Source of the DNA: Anadara kagoshimensis
Taxonomy: Eukaryota > Mollusca > Bivalvia > Arcoida > Arcidae
Reading direction: 5' to 3'
DNA: 64,000 nt
Assembly: GCA_021292105.1 (NCBI GenBank)
Contig: CM037870.1
Span: 48,290,508 to 48,354,507 of the forward strand
The notes beneath the pieces are model-generated. The model was not told the origin of the DNA, made no database searches, and was given only the letters and a program-made list of their open reading frames with translations. Positions 52,717-59,611 of this stretch are shown here, one piece after another. Within the stretch, counting starts at the first letter, position 1, and every line of letters starts with the position of its first letter. The translations under genes and the position numbers were made by a program.

Positions 52717-54737
52717 CATATAGTTAATTATATGCGCATCTCCTATCCATGTTGATGCTTTGCTCCAAGTTTCGTTAAATAGCTCTTTATTCTTTTGGAG
52801 AATGACACCGGAATAGAACTGTGTGAACGAACGGGGGATAAACGAGAGGACAGAAGTTCTAATTTAATACAACCCTCTTTTTTAAAAAAGCCGGATTAGT
52901 AGTTTGTGAAAATCTATATCGCTAAGCTACCAATAGACAGGATAATAACCATGCAGAGCAAATGGACGTGGTGAACGATTTTACCTGCGCAAATCTACAC
53001 ATATAAGTAATATAATAGTTCGACTACAAGTATCAACTAATATTTACTTCTTACCACACGATATTTGAGAAATATGGTATTGTAAATGTTTTTCAAGTGT
53101 GCATTGTTAACATTCGGTTATCTTATGTTAAGGTAATGATAGTGTGCTATATAAATGTCATGGCTTAAGAAGGGAGCGAGAAGATTTATGATTTCTGATC
53201 ATTTATAACTACACATAAGTAAGCAAATAAAAATAAATTCTAAACACATAAGACCAGAAGAATGGACTAATATTTGGCTGATTTCCCTTCGCTTTACGAC
53301 TTTGATAATTCGGGATCTAAAACAAGCATGCCAGGTCATTCTCACAAGCATAGTAAAATACTGCCACATTGAGTTAATCGCGAAAACCACCACCAAAGAA
53401 CTGAGGCTGAGTGCAGAGGAACAACTAATATGGTCATTTGAAACAATTTATGTAATCTGAAGTTTTTAAAACTGTAGTTGTTACATAGCTTGATGCATGA
53501 TGATACCAAAACTGTTCTATCCATAAAGTTCAACTGTTATTGTTTCAAAAGAAGAATAAATAATAAAAGAGTTGATGGATAAGAATCAAACCTTGCATAC
53601 ATTGACATAAATAAACTGCAAAGTTACGTCACAGGATTTAAAAATCAATTTCTGAAGTTTTGAACGATATGATTTTATTTTAAATTTTATTCATTTTAAA
53701 GCGTATTTTGTTCACTTTATAGTTGTTATATTTGAGCAATTCCGTCATTAATTTTCCAACCTAAATTAATTTATGATACCACATTATCTTATTGCACAAA
53801 CCATATGCAGCATAGTTTTAATTATTATCTAGAAATAGACGACTTATAAGGTCGCTATAATGAGGAATACACAAATCAGTCTAGTAAGTAGTTTATAAAA
53901 CAGCATATCATCATCTCAAGTGTTCATTTTCTTAAACTAAAACCTTCACAAAAATAATAAATTTCATGGATTAGTATGTGTATTTTGATATAAAGTACGA
54001 ATCATGGCATGTAAAAATGCAGTTATAAATTCTATGATAAATTTTAGCTTACCCCAAACATTTAAATTTATATTAAACTTTAATCAATTCCCAAAATTCA
54101 AAGAATTTTCTCCAATCCATTGTTAATAATGTGTTCAAACAACTATTAATGAAAAAAAAACAACTTTTTTAACGCTTCAAATGGTACTGAGTTGTAGATT
54201 CTATGTGCTGAATTGGTGCTCTATTGTACTTAAATACTATTGACATATATCCATTTAAATTTTCACTTTATTGTCAATTCTAAAAATACTAATACCACCA
54301 TTCTATATTCTGAAATGGCGTTTTTCCTTACATTTTGACCTGGACGAAGATCCAGACGCACGACAATGAATCCCCTTTCTTCCAAAATTATTTTAATCAT
54401 ATATTTATTTCCGTTTGCAAAATAGTTTTATAAATGAGTTTGCTGTAACTAAATTATTTTAAAAATTAAAATGTAAAAGTTTATTATGAGAAATTTAAAA
54501 TAAACAAATACAGTCATAATATATTTTGTTTTTATTAAATGATATATTAAAACAAATTATTCAATTTTCAATTCAATGTTCACATATAATAAATTTAATT
54601 AATAAATTTTTAATGTTTTATCCAGAAAATTTTAACTTATAATATGACAACGTCCATATTATATATTCTCAAGTTCATGTTGATTGAATTTTTATACAGG
54701 TAATATGTAATAAACAAAAACAATATTCACTTACCAT
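32207..54737 (-). CDS. SLC6 Na+/Cl--dependent transporter A (glycine-transporter-like), complete, 15 coding exons
   Basis: Plasma-membrane symporter of the SLC6 (neurotransmitter:sodium symporter) family. Fifteen exons (54735-54737, 48763-48883, 48131-48262, 46494-46703, 45966-46020, 43805-43937, 42732-42866, 40677-40780, 39139-39263, 37844-37956, 37024-37161, 34910-35009, 33867-33982, 33108-33254, 32207-32443) total 1869 bp: 622 residues plus stop, all phases consistent. TM1 carries [12 protein letters not shown] (Asn28, Arg31). The chloride-site residues Tyr61, Gln271, Ser275 and Ser311, the outer-gate Asp433 and the EL2 disulfide pair Cys126/Cys135 are present, as are four N-glycosylation sequons in EL2. 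Ser280 replaces the pocket aromatic (Trp in GlyT). The cytoplasmic tail begins CTPRDNWGP and ends STHL. Glycine-transporter-like is the nearest subfamily by wording; the true substrate is unknown. Only exon 1 is uncertain. Confidence 0.92.
32444..33107 (-). repeat. SLC6 A intron 14, holding a truncated MITE copy (about 32810-33006)
   Basis: This copy matches the element at 13416-13672. It keeps the right end (TTAAAGGTCAAGCGGGCAGG, then TCAATG) and the middle, but has lost most of the left terminal repeat. The rest of the intron is AT-rich. Confidence 0.7.
33108..33254 (-). CDS. SLC6 A exon 14: TM12
   Basis: The acceptor is TTACTAAG|GCT and the donor is GTCGAG|GTAAAT. It encodes [20 protein letters not shown], followed by the TM12 hydrophobic stretch and a basic end (AIRKGVE). 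It is 49 codons with phase 0 at both ends. Confidence 0.93.
33255..33866 (-). other. SLC6 A intron 13
   Basis: GT-AG intron of 612 bases. No repeat, RNA or coding signal was recognised. Confidence 0.7.
33867..33982 (-). CDS. SLC6 A exon 13: TM11
   Basis: The acceptor is TTTTATGTAG|GA and the donor is CTAACG|GTAAGT. It encodes [20 protein letters not shown], then a hydrophobic TM11. The DIEMMLG motif is the standard SLC6 link between TM10 and TM11. It is 116 bp and ends in phase 0. Confidence 0.94.
33983..34909 (-). other. SLC6 A intron 12 with compound tetranucleotide repeat
   Basis: Simple repeat of AAAT, TTAA and CAAT units at about 33987-34110. The rest shows no structure. Confidence 0.75.
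34910..35009 (-). CDS. SLC6 A exon 12: TM10
   Basis: The acceptor is ACATTTTAG|GGA and the donor is CTCTATG|GTAAGT. It encodes [15 protein letters not shown], then [18 protein letters not shown]. Asp433 is the extracellular-gate acid. It is 100 bp and ends in phase 1, as in gene B. Confidence 0.94.
35010..37023 (-). other. SLC6 A intron 11
   Basis: Starts with duplicated acceptor copies (35010-35080). Also holds (AAAT)n at 35494-35556, (AAT)n near 35612-35632, a run of 14 G at 35721-35734 next to poly(T), and no recognised gene. Confidence 0.7.
37024..37161 (-). CDS. SLC6 A exon 11: TM9 start to TM10 start
   Basis: The acceptor is TTATTTGTAG|TTC and the donor is ACTCGA|GTAAGT. It encodes [19 protein letters not shown] and [20 protein letters not shown]. 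It is 46 codons, the same length as the gene B counterpart. It lies inside a longer plus-strand ORF that is only its shadow. Confidence 0.93.
37162..37843 (-). other. SLC6 A intron 10 with R1-family repeat
   Basis: A diverged R1 copy lies at about 37205-37330 (ACTTCCAGAAGGGAAG and GTGCTCCGGAGGAGTAAGCA words). Nothing else was recognised. Confidence 0.6.
37844..37956 (-). CDS. SLC6 A exon 10: TM8
   Basis: The acceptor is TTTTTCCAG|GT and the donor is TCTTTG|GTAAGA. It encodes [20 protein letters not shown], then [18 protein letters not shown]. The usual Q of the SQF motif is Leu here, as in gene B. It has 37 full codons. Confidence 0.94.
37957..39138 (-). other. SLC6 A intron 9 with a SINE
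   Basis: Holds the tRNA-headed SINE listed at 38065-38463. The remaining ~700 bases are AT-rich with no coding evidence. Confidence 0.7.
38065..38463 (-). mobile_element. tRNA-derived SINE
   Basis: On the minus strand the head reads CAGTGGCTCCGTTGTAGAGC (A-box-like), then GAGTTCGAACTCC (B-box-like) at about 38380-38393. A body of about 280 bases follows, then an A-rich tail and (AAT)n at 38065-38110. This order (pol III promoter, body, A/AAT tail) is typical of a SINE. It cannot be a tRNA because the acceptor stem and anticodon arm do not form. Confidence 0.7.
39139..39263 (-). CDS. SLC6 A exon 9: TM7
   Basis: The acceptor is TTTGTTTCAG|G and the donor is AAAAGTG|GTAAAT. It encodes [20 protein letters not shown] and then [21 protein letters not shown]. 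Asn307 and Ser311 are at sodium/chloride-site positions. The NCMTSF wording is shared with monoamine transporters. Confidence 0.94.
39264..40676 (-). other. SLC6 A intron 8
   Basis: Contains R1 fragments (about 39370-39450 and 39647-39720), a two-copy repeat with GTGACCTTG words (about 39915-40010 and 40060-40150) and the hAT-like element at 40244-40512. Confidence 0.6.
40244..40512 (+). mobile_element. Short hAT-like inverted-repeat element
   Basis: The left end is CAGGGGCGGATCCAGGATTT. The right end, read inward, is CAGTGGCGGATTTAAGGGTG. Inner parts are also complementary (GAAAGGGG versus AACCCCC blocks). A (TC)n tract (40421-40454) sits inside. The CAGNGGCGGAT terminus is common in hAT-derived MITEs. 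The 8-base flanks (TATGCATT and TGTATTTG) match poorly, so no clean target duplication is claimed. Confidence 0.65.
40677..40780 (-). CDS. SLC6 A exon 8: TM6
   Basis: The acceptor is ATGTTTACAG|ACC and the donor is CTCAG|GTACGT. It encodes [20 protein letters not shown] and [14 protein letters not shown]. Gln271 and Ser275 are at chloride-site positions. Ser280 sits where glycine transporters have Trp. The first ~42 bases are repeated in the array just upstream in transcription order. Confidence 0.93.
40781..41266 (-). repeat. 63 bp tandem array of the intron 7/exon 8 junction
   Basis: Each unit copies about 20 bases of intron end (TTTTTATGTTTACAG) plus the first ~42 bases of exon 8. Exon-start equivalents fall at 40843, 40906, 40969, 41032 and 41095, exactly 63 bases apart. 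The first four keep the AG. The unit at 41095 has lost it, and decayed copies continue to about 41266. All near copies stay open in the exon 8 frame, each spelling TWS(D/N)[21 protein letters not shown] 21-residue units. Alternate units share variants (TTGCTCCATG versus CGCTCCAGG; AAAAGC versus AAAAAC), hinting at growth by 126 bp dimers. Confidence 0.95.
41267..42731 (-). other. SLC6 A intron 7 (distal part) with hairpin element and two R1 copies
   Basis: After the 63 bp array come the hairpin at 41704-41864 and R1 copies at about 42005-42180 and 42413-42560. No coding signal. Confidence 0.65.
41704..41864. mobile_element. Near-perfect 161 bp palindromic hairpin element
   Basis: The left arm starts AGAAATGACATTCTCATCAT and runs through GGTATTTCAAGGGGTAAT and TGTGGCGCGCGCCAAATTC. 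The right arm is its reverse complement with few differences, meeting at GAAGGGCTTCGCCCTTC near 41776-41792. Flanks carry TA on both sides. This is a MITE-like foldback or a long hairpin source. Confidence 0.8.
42732..42866 (-). CDS. SLC6 A exon 7: TM5 and extracellular loop 3
   Basis: The acceptor is TTTTTTCAG|GTT and the donor is GCAAAT|GTAAGT. It encodes [20 protein letters not shown] and the [17 protein letters not shown] stretch that leads to TM6. It is 45 residues with phase 0 at both ends, which makes the downstream 63 bp array (multiples of 3) frame-neutral. Confidence 0.94.
42867..43804 (-). repeat. SLC6 A intron 6, with AAAGGCCAC inverted-repeat element (about 42955-43135) and (TTA)n
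   Basis: The ends AACCTGCCTTAAAGGCCAC and, inverted, GAACCTGTCTATAAAGGCCA face each other over about 180 bases, with extra AAAGGCCAC copies inside. A related copy is at 51770-51905. (TTA)n runs 43339-43386. Confidence 0.7.
43805..43937 (-). CDS. SLC6 A exon 6: TM4
   Basis: The acceptor is TATATTTCAG|T and the donor is GGAAAG|GTATTG. It encodes [20 protein letters not shown], then the hydrophobic [15 protein letters not shown] and KGIQTLGK. It is 44 residues and ends in phase 0. Confidence 0.93.
44325..45544. mobile_element. 1.22 kb non-coding element with 36 bp terminal inverted repeats
   Basis: The left end is ATGATTCCCAAAACGCCGAG, continuing CTATCCGCCTATAGGA. The right end is its reverse complement with one mismatch (45509-45544). 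The inside has no transposase-like frame but includes a small inverted pair (about 45206-45224 and 45279-45299) and a tRNA-like head on the minus strand (45040-45105). A non-autonomous DNA transposon is likely; superfamily not assigned. Confidence 0.75.
45040..45105 (-). mobile_element. tRNA-like SINE head fragment
   Basis: The minus strand reads GTGGTGTAGTGGATATA (A-box-like) and GTAGGTTCGTATACC (B-box-like) about 45 bases apart. The 5' GCCTGCG has no pairing 3' end, so it is not a functional tRNA. Confidence 0.45.
45966..46020 (-). CDS. SLC6 A exon 5: distal extracellular loop 2 (55 bp)
   Basis: Small exon with acceptor TATTTTCAG|TT and donor TGGAA|GTAAGT. It encodes [18 protein letters not shown] plus a split Asn. 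The EEYW ending is the usual SLC6 lead-in to TM4. It has two further N-glycosylation sequons. Phases 1 and 2 match its neighbours. Confidence 0.9.
46021..46493 (-). other. SLC6 A intron 4
   Basis: GT-AG intron of 473 bases between the two EL2 exons. No element was recognised. Confidence 0.7.
46494..46703 (-). CDS. SLC6 A exon 4: TM3 and extracellular loop 2
   Basis: The acceptor is TTTCATTAG|GT and the donor is TGCG|GTAAAT. TM3 is [20 protein letters not shown]. The loop starts [15 protein letters not shown], with Cys126 and Cys135 spaced as in the conserved EL2 disulfide. Sequons NDS and NGT follow. Confidence 0.92.
46704..48130 (-). other. SLC6 A intron 3
   Basis: AT-rich. The short plus-strand ORF at 47600-47797 has no recognisable content. 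No repeat was recognised. Confidence 0.65.
48131..48262 (-). CDS. SLC6 A exon 3: TM2
   Basis: The acceptor is TTTTTACAG|GT and the donor is CAAAG|GTAAGT. It encodes [20 protein letters not shown] and [12 protein letters not shown]. Tyr61 is the chloride-coordinating tyrosine position. Both ends are phase 1. Confidence 0.94.
48263..48762 (-). other. SLC6 A intron 2
   Basis: GT-AG intron of 500 bases separating TM1 and TM2 exons, splitting the first glycine codon of GAFLIPY. No element was recognised. Confidence 0.7.
48763..48883 (-). CDS. SLC6 A exon 2: N-terminus and TM1
   Basis: The acceptor is TGTTTTAG|ACT and the donor is GGTGGAG|GTATTA. It encodes 40 residues, including [12 protein letters not shown] and [22 protein letters not shown]1 holds the unwound sodium-site stretch. 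It ends in phase 1. Confidence 0.93.
49600..50202. mobile_element. Foldback element with iterated GGACATTTGAGCGA motif
   Basis: The ends are GCGCTGGACATTTGAGCGAA and the reverse complement of GCGCAGGACATTTGAGCGAA. The 14-mer recurs in the left part (about 49606, 49650, 49672, 49727, with variants) and inverted in the right part (about 50106, 50147, 50183). A (TC)n tract (50026-50072) lies between. No coding capacity. Confidence 0.75.
50460..50690 (+). repeat. R1 dispersed repeat, best-preserved copy
   Basis: Holds the full word set: ATCAAAAACAAACATACTAA, CCATGTCCGAATCACAATCG, CACGTGAACTTCCACCAGGA, GAGGCCGGATGCTCCGGAAG and GGTAAGCACCTCCTG, then TAAGCTAGCTACACCCTTCA. Confidence 0.75.
51206..52446. 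mobile_element. 1.24 kb element with 20 bp terminal inverted repeats
   Basis: The left end is GTCAAGTGGTACAAATGGGC; the right end inverted is GCCAAGTGGTACAAATGGAC. The inside is non-coding and contains a partial AAAGGCCAC-family copy (51770-51905). Probably a non-autonomous DNA transposon. Confidence 0.65.
54735..54737 (-). CDS. SLC6 A candidate exon 1: start codon only, at end of a 5' UTR exon
   Basis: On the minus strand GAGAAATG|GTAAGTGA gives a strong donor directly after ATG. Joining it to exon 2 (ACT GAC AAG) gives M-TDKNRG. In the ATG's frame a TGA lies four codons upstream within the same exon, so this ATG would be the first in-frame start. Exon 2 itself has no usable Met before TM1. 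The transcript start is not defined. An alternative first exon elsewhere in the 5.8 kb intron is possible. Confidence 0.5.
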
Positions 54738-54993
54738 TTCTCCCTTTTTTCAATGAATTGCTGTTGGTCCTTCGTTTTCCGTTAAAACTGAACCATTTAA
54801 ACGACACTATAATTTGTGTATAAGTTGCCACAGGTAAGCGATTTACCTGTTTTACGTGGACTCTTTATTGTTTTATGGGGGAACATGATTTGTAAATCGT
54901 ACAAAGATTAGATATGCCTTTCATATTCTAGTACCTTTGTTGGGAGGGTAGTGGTGTCTCTTGTCACATTTAGTTACCATTTAAATAGGAATG

Positions 54994-56335
54994 ACCGTAA
55001 AAAATCCGGGTAGCTGGTTTAAGTTAACCGTCCCCGTGGACACAAATACATGTATGTACGAGGGGAGGTCAAAAAGTTCATAGAACGGGATATATATTGC
55101 CGCAACAAACCATACGTTTTATTATTTTTTAATATAGTCCCCATTTACCCCAATGCATTAAGCCCACTTTTCTTTCAGACTTTCTATACCCTTTGTTTTA
55201 GTCCTGAAACCAGGCCTCTGTGGCAGCCTCAAGTCCATCATCATCACCACCATCATCATCAGGGAATCTGATTCCCCGTAAATTGGATTTCATATTTCTA
55301 AATAGGAAATAATCACTGGGTGCCAAATCGGGACTGTAGGGTGGGTGATTAAGTTGTTCGAACTTGCATTCACGAATCGCTGCTTGTGCAATCCTTGACT
55401 TGTGCACAAGAGTATTGTCGAGAAGAAACAAAACCCCTTGACTCAACTATCCCCTCCTTTTTAATTTAATAGCAGCTCTCAGCTGCGTTATTAGATCAGC
55501 ATAGTAAGCCCCAGTGATAGAGATTCCAGCAGGTTTATAATTGATTAACAGAACACCCTTAGAATACCAAAGCACAGTGGCCATGACTTTACCAGCTGAT
55601 GGTTGGGTTTTGAATTTCATTGGTTGGGGGAGCCAAGGTGCTTCCATTGCATGGAGTCTTTTTTGGTTTCTGGGTCCCAATGATGAATCCATGTTTCATC
55701 ACCAGCTACTAAACGTCAATGGAAACTCTCCGGATTATTATTATAAATGCAAAGAAGCTCCCGACTTGACTGGAGTCTTTGGAAGCGATCCTGTACGTTA
55801 AGGTTTCTGGGGACCCATCTTGCGGATACTTTTGACATCCCAAGATGCTCGTGGATAACTGTGGACTAGGCAGGACCACTGTCACCGTGCATCTTGGCCA
55901 TTCGCCGGTGAATTTCTTTGGCATTTGATTACTCTACTGTGAGGAACTTTAACTTACCATTACTGCCCTAAACTCAACATTTTGAGTTGCCATCATTGCT
56001 TGATGGTCACCAACTTTGAATGCTTTTGAGAATTACACAAATGTGTTTGTGACAAATAAACTTGATATGTTTAAAATGCGGAATGTTGTGTTGTCTAAAT
56101 AAGTAAAGAAAATGTGTGTTACGCTTGGCTGAATACGCTGTTCTATGAAATGTCTGACTTCCCCTCGTATGTATGCACTTTTTGCACTTAAAATATCAGT
56201 TTTACTTTGAACCTCAGAAAACACACTGAGTTATCATGTAAATGGAAAATCCATGTAACTGGCTTACGGTAACCGTTCTCGTGAATACATATATGTATGC
56301 ACTTATAATTTTAGTTTTACTTTGGACCTTAGCTA
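54994..56335 (+). repeat. Tandem pair of ~100 bp flank copies, one split by a mariner
   Basis: Copy 1 is 54994-55058 plus 56168-56217, interrupted by the mariner. Copy 2 is 56243-56335, uninterrupted. Shared words are AAAATCC, TAACTGG/TAGCTGG, TAACCGT, CGTG, AATACAT, GTATGCACTT and AGTTTTACTTTG. Confidence 0.7.
55057..56169 (-). mobile_element. Inactive mariner transposon
   Basis: Terminal repeats TACGAGGGGAGGTCAAAAAG (left) and TACGAGGGGAAGTCAGACAT (right, inverted) bracket about 1.1 kb, with TA at both edges. On the minus strand the transposase remnant shows FKTQPSAGKVMATVLW, GAYYADLITQLRAAIK, then LLDNTLVHKS and HPPYSPDLAPSDYFLF, all mariner hallmarks. It is dead: the first catalytic Asp position reads Tyr (LWYSKG), TAG at 55447-55449 interrupts the frame after KRRG, and the N-terminal part is frameshifted and shortened. 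Confidence 0.9.
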
Positions 56336-56627
56336 CAAAATTGGTGATTAAGAATGGAAAGCCTAGACTGCGTACTTGATAACATCCAATGGAATCAAGA
56401 ACAGGCAATAAGAAACAAACTAAATAGAAAAAACAATAAACAAGATCAACACAATGTCATATTCAGACTGCTTCATTATATATATATAAAAAACTCTGCA
56501 TCCGATATATAGTATTGACCACGTGTTCACTTCAAAACAAGGATATAGCATGTCACATTAATTTTGAGCTTGATGTCCTTACGTGGATTTCTTGATGATT
56601 TTGGTTAACGATGATTTCATAGCATCG

Positions 56628-57560
56628 CCGATGATAGCATAAATTCAATAGGCAATACTATTCTATTGTCAGAAATATACTATTTTCTGAATTGTCTGCT
56701 AGATAAAATACAAAAATCATCAAAAACTAAGATATACTACCTCATGCAAAGTATTTCCAAAAATATATTTTAGTCATTTGGATACTGTATCAACCCCTAT
56801 GAAAAGAAAATTGGTTTCACATTTTTTAGTCAAAACACTATCGATGAGGAATTGTATTAATATTAATTAACGGTCGTCTGTAAAACTAAAACTGGTATAA
56901 TATGTAACTTAAACCAATTAGTCAGAATCTCTGCTTGTTTTACTAAGCACCTCCGAGGATAGTATAAAATTAGTATGCATTACTTTTGTATCGTCAGAAC
57001 TATGCTGTTGCCTAATTCTGCTGCAAGATCAAATACGAAAATCCTCAAAAAAGAAGATATATTCCTTCATAATAAGTATTCCCTTAGCAAATTTGGTTAA
57101 ATATATGTTTGTCGTCCTTTGAAAATATTAAAATGGTTTCACATTTTTGGTCCAACAGTACTGGTGAAGATTCAAGAATTGTATTCAGAAACGGCCGTCC
57201 AGTGCTGAAAAATTAACATTTGTAATATGTAATTTAAACTACTTGGCCTGCTGGCGGACTAAGCCACCCAGGTGATAGCATGAACTGAGTAGGCATTGCT
57301 TTTGTATTGTCAGAAATATACCTTTGTCTAAATTTGCTGCTAGTTGAAATATGAAAATCCTGAAAACTAAGGTACGCCCCTCATTCAAGTATTTCCTTAG
57401 CTAGATCTGGTTCAATAAAGTTTGGTTCTTCGGATACTGTTTCAACCCCTTGAAAAATGGTTTAATAATTTTGGTCCAAGCACTACTGATGAGGAATTGT
57501 ATTCAGAAACAACCGCCATGTGCTGTAAAATTAACACTGGTATAATATGTAATTAAGATG
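56628..57560. repeat. R2 satellite-like array, three ~320 bp units
   Basis: Units begin near 56628, 56953 and 57270. Each contains GATAGCAT/GATAGTAT, GTCAGAA-TATAC, GAAAATCCT-AAAA, ATGGTTT-A, TTTGGTCCAA-CACTAC and GAGGAATTGTATT blocks. Single relatives lie near 19160-19420, 22420-22520 and possibly inverted at 60480-60680. Confidence 0.8.
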
Positions 57561-59326
57561 AGAAGAACAACTCTAGAAGTATGCCCCATATCTGTTTCAC
57601 AAATATTATGCATTTCCCCTTAATCTATTAAAACCCTGTTTTCGAGATTGTTAAATGTCAATCTTTGCTCAAACTCTTACTATAAAACGTATGCACACGC
57701 CGTACAATTTCCACAATTGTCACTTCAAACTGGAAAAAAATCTATGTCGAACTACCCTACCTTTTGATCCTTGAAAACAAATGATTGATTACTGGTAATG
57801 TAGATTACATCATAAACTACCTGAGAAGATTATAATGCTACATGTAAGTAGTTTTTACACCTGGTATAGTCACATGCTCAATGTTCAGAGGTGTTCAATA
57901 CCATTTTTTACCGTTATAATATAGTCAGGTAACTTATTAGTCATCCATACTTTCAGCTATTTTTTCGTTTTAAGGATAAAAAGGGTGGGGTGCTGGATAT
58001 AGCCTTTTATTACTTTGAAGTGAAATTGGAAATTTTCCAGAGGGTGCAGACTTTATAAGTAAAATTTGGAGCAGAGACTGATATTGTATATTATTTCACT
58101 TTATAATAAAACGACGGCTTTCGAGTTTTTTTTTTGTAAAATGTGCCTACAATTTCTAAAAAATAGGGATTTAGTAATAATATATATGGTGAATTAATAG
58201 TTTTGTTCTATTTATGACAAAAGCGACAATGTGGGGAGATTGGCAAAAGAAGTCACTACTGATTTCCAAGTCTTGGTCAAAGCAGGCCAGGGTTCGAACT
58301 CTGACCTTCACCACTTTACCAACTACGCTAACGTAGTGATCGCACCATTACATGAAATTATTTGAAATATCGGTCGAAAAGTAGTTTTGTATAATCAGTG
58401 GTATCAGCATGTTGCTTTGTGATTCTTCTTGTATTGTTATTTCGGGTTTTTTGTGGCTTTTGATACTGCCAACCCCATGGTATAGTTCAATGTTCCATTT
58501 TATTCTATTTCAGACGTTTAAATTAAAAAATATACTAGAATATAATTTTTGCAAATTCTTGAACTATTTATAAAATCAGATCAGTAATTATTTAAAGAAA
58601 GTTCGAAGGTCAAACATAAACGTGCTAAACAGAATATATAATCCATGACAATGAATAAACAGCAATGTAATTAAAGAAACCCTGTTTTCTCATAAAGTAG
58701 TACCACCTATTGCCCGCTAATGACTAAACGATAGTGTATATGAACTCCTAAAATGACAAATTTAAACCAGTAAAAACGCTATTTGAACGTTATTCTTCCA
58801 AAGCTAAAATTAGTTCAACATAAACACGTTGAATGTGGAAAATGGTAATTTCTGTGATAGAAGGTTCGTCCCAATATAACATAAAGGGACCAATTGTTCT
58901 ATGGCACCATGAGACAACATGGCATCTTAGCTTGCACCCAAATAAAATTCACAAAGATGCGTTTATCAAAAGAGAAAAAGACCGTTTTCAATTATTCTGT
59001 CTAATTCTTTTCAGTTTTGTTCTTGTTCAAAGAAGTAACCATAATCTAAATAAACTCTGTATGCACTATTACAGAATGATAACGTTGTTCTTGTTAATAC
59101 ACAGTCTCACGTTTAAGCACATAGTTTTTCATAAGTCCACGATTTCCATATTTTGTATCATTATGTCATTTTATAAAGTATTTACTAATTGTGGTGAATT
59201 GTGCAAAATATGTTAACACACTGTGTAGATGAAAATGATCCCTTACTAAAATGATATTATATTTAGTTTGTTATATAACTCTGTCGTGGTCAGCTCTCTT
59301 TTCTGGTTTCTTAAAATAATCCTTTA
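57561..59326. other. Intergenic, between SLC6 B 3' end and R2 array
   Basis: Holds a tRNA-like head (58282-58345, minus) and a 127-codon plus-strand ORF (58833-59216) that I do not recognise and treat as probable noise. Confidence 0.55.
58282..58345 (-). mobile_element. tRNA-like SINE head
   Basis: On the minus strand TAGCGTAGTTGGTAAAGTGG (A-box-like) is followed by GGTCAGAGTTCGAACCC (B-box-like). The spacing is too short for a complete tRNA anticodon arm. No tail was identified. Confidence 0.5.
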
Positions 59327-59611
59327 TCAGAATTTTGTTAATTCGTCATTTTGAACATTATTCAGATATTCATCATGAGGAACATATCCTGTGTTTTCAA
59401 CCCCTCCGCCTTTTCCCGGTGATGATACCGAGTGAATGTTGACTTTATCTTGATAATAATGTTCCTCCTGATACGGAGCTTTCTTCGTGAACCCATTCGT
59501 TGGAGCAGATGTGTAATCTGTGAAAGGTAAGTCATCAGCATATAGTCCTGTTCTGTCCTCCGGATTTGCAGGTCCCCAGGCTTTTGTTGGCGAGTTTAAT
59601 CTGATGCATGT
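59327..59611 (-). CDS. SLC6 B last exon: cytoplasmic tail, stop
   Basis: The acceptor is TTAAAACAG|ACA. It encodes 94 residues: a [13 protein letters not shown] start, a middle rich in Tyr, Lys and Gly, and the end NDELTKF, whose T-x-F could bind a PDZ domain. No AATAAA was seen within about 150 bases downstream, so the 3' end is undefined. Confidence 0.91.
   Translation of the reverse strand, partial: TCIRLNSPTKAWGPANPEDRTGLYADDLPFTDYTSAPTNGFTKKAPYQEEHYYQDKVNIHSVSSPGKGGGVENTGYVPHDEYLNNVQNDELTKF

Larger units (their letters stand above)
48884..54734 (-). other. SLC6 A intron 1 (5.85 kb, if the proposed exon 1 is right)
   Basis: Holds (CA)n at 49015-49039, the GGACATTTGAGCGA foldback (49600-50202), an R1 copy (50460-50690), the 1.24 kb GTGGTACAAATG element (51206-52446) and (AT)n at 52669-52717. 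From 52718 to 54734 I see only AT-rich sequence. Confidence 0.6.

Noticed and set aside
55541..55801. Plus-strand ORF within the mariner
   Set aside because: Antisense of the transposase remnant.
58833..59216. 127-codon plus-strand ORF between the transporters
   Set aside because: It begins with ATG but has no recognised domain, signal peptide or splice context; length alone is weak evidence in AT-rich DNA. Transcript data would change this.
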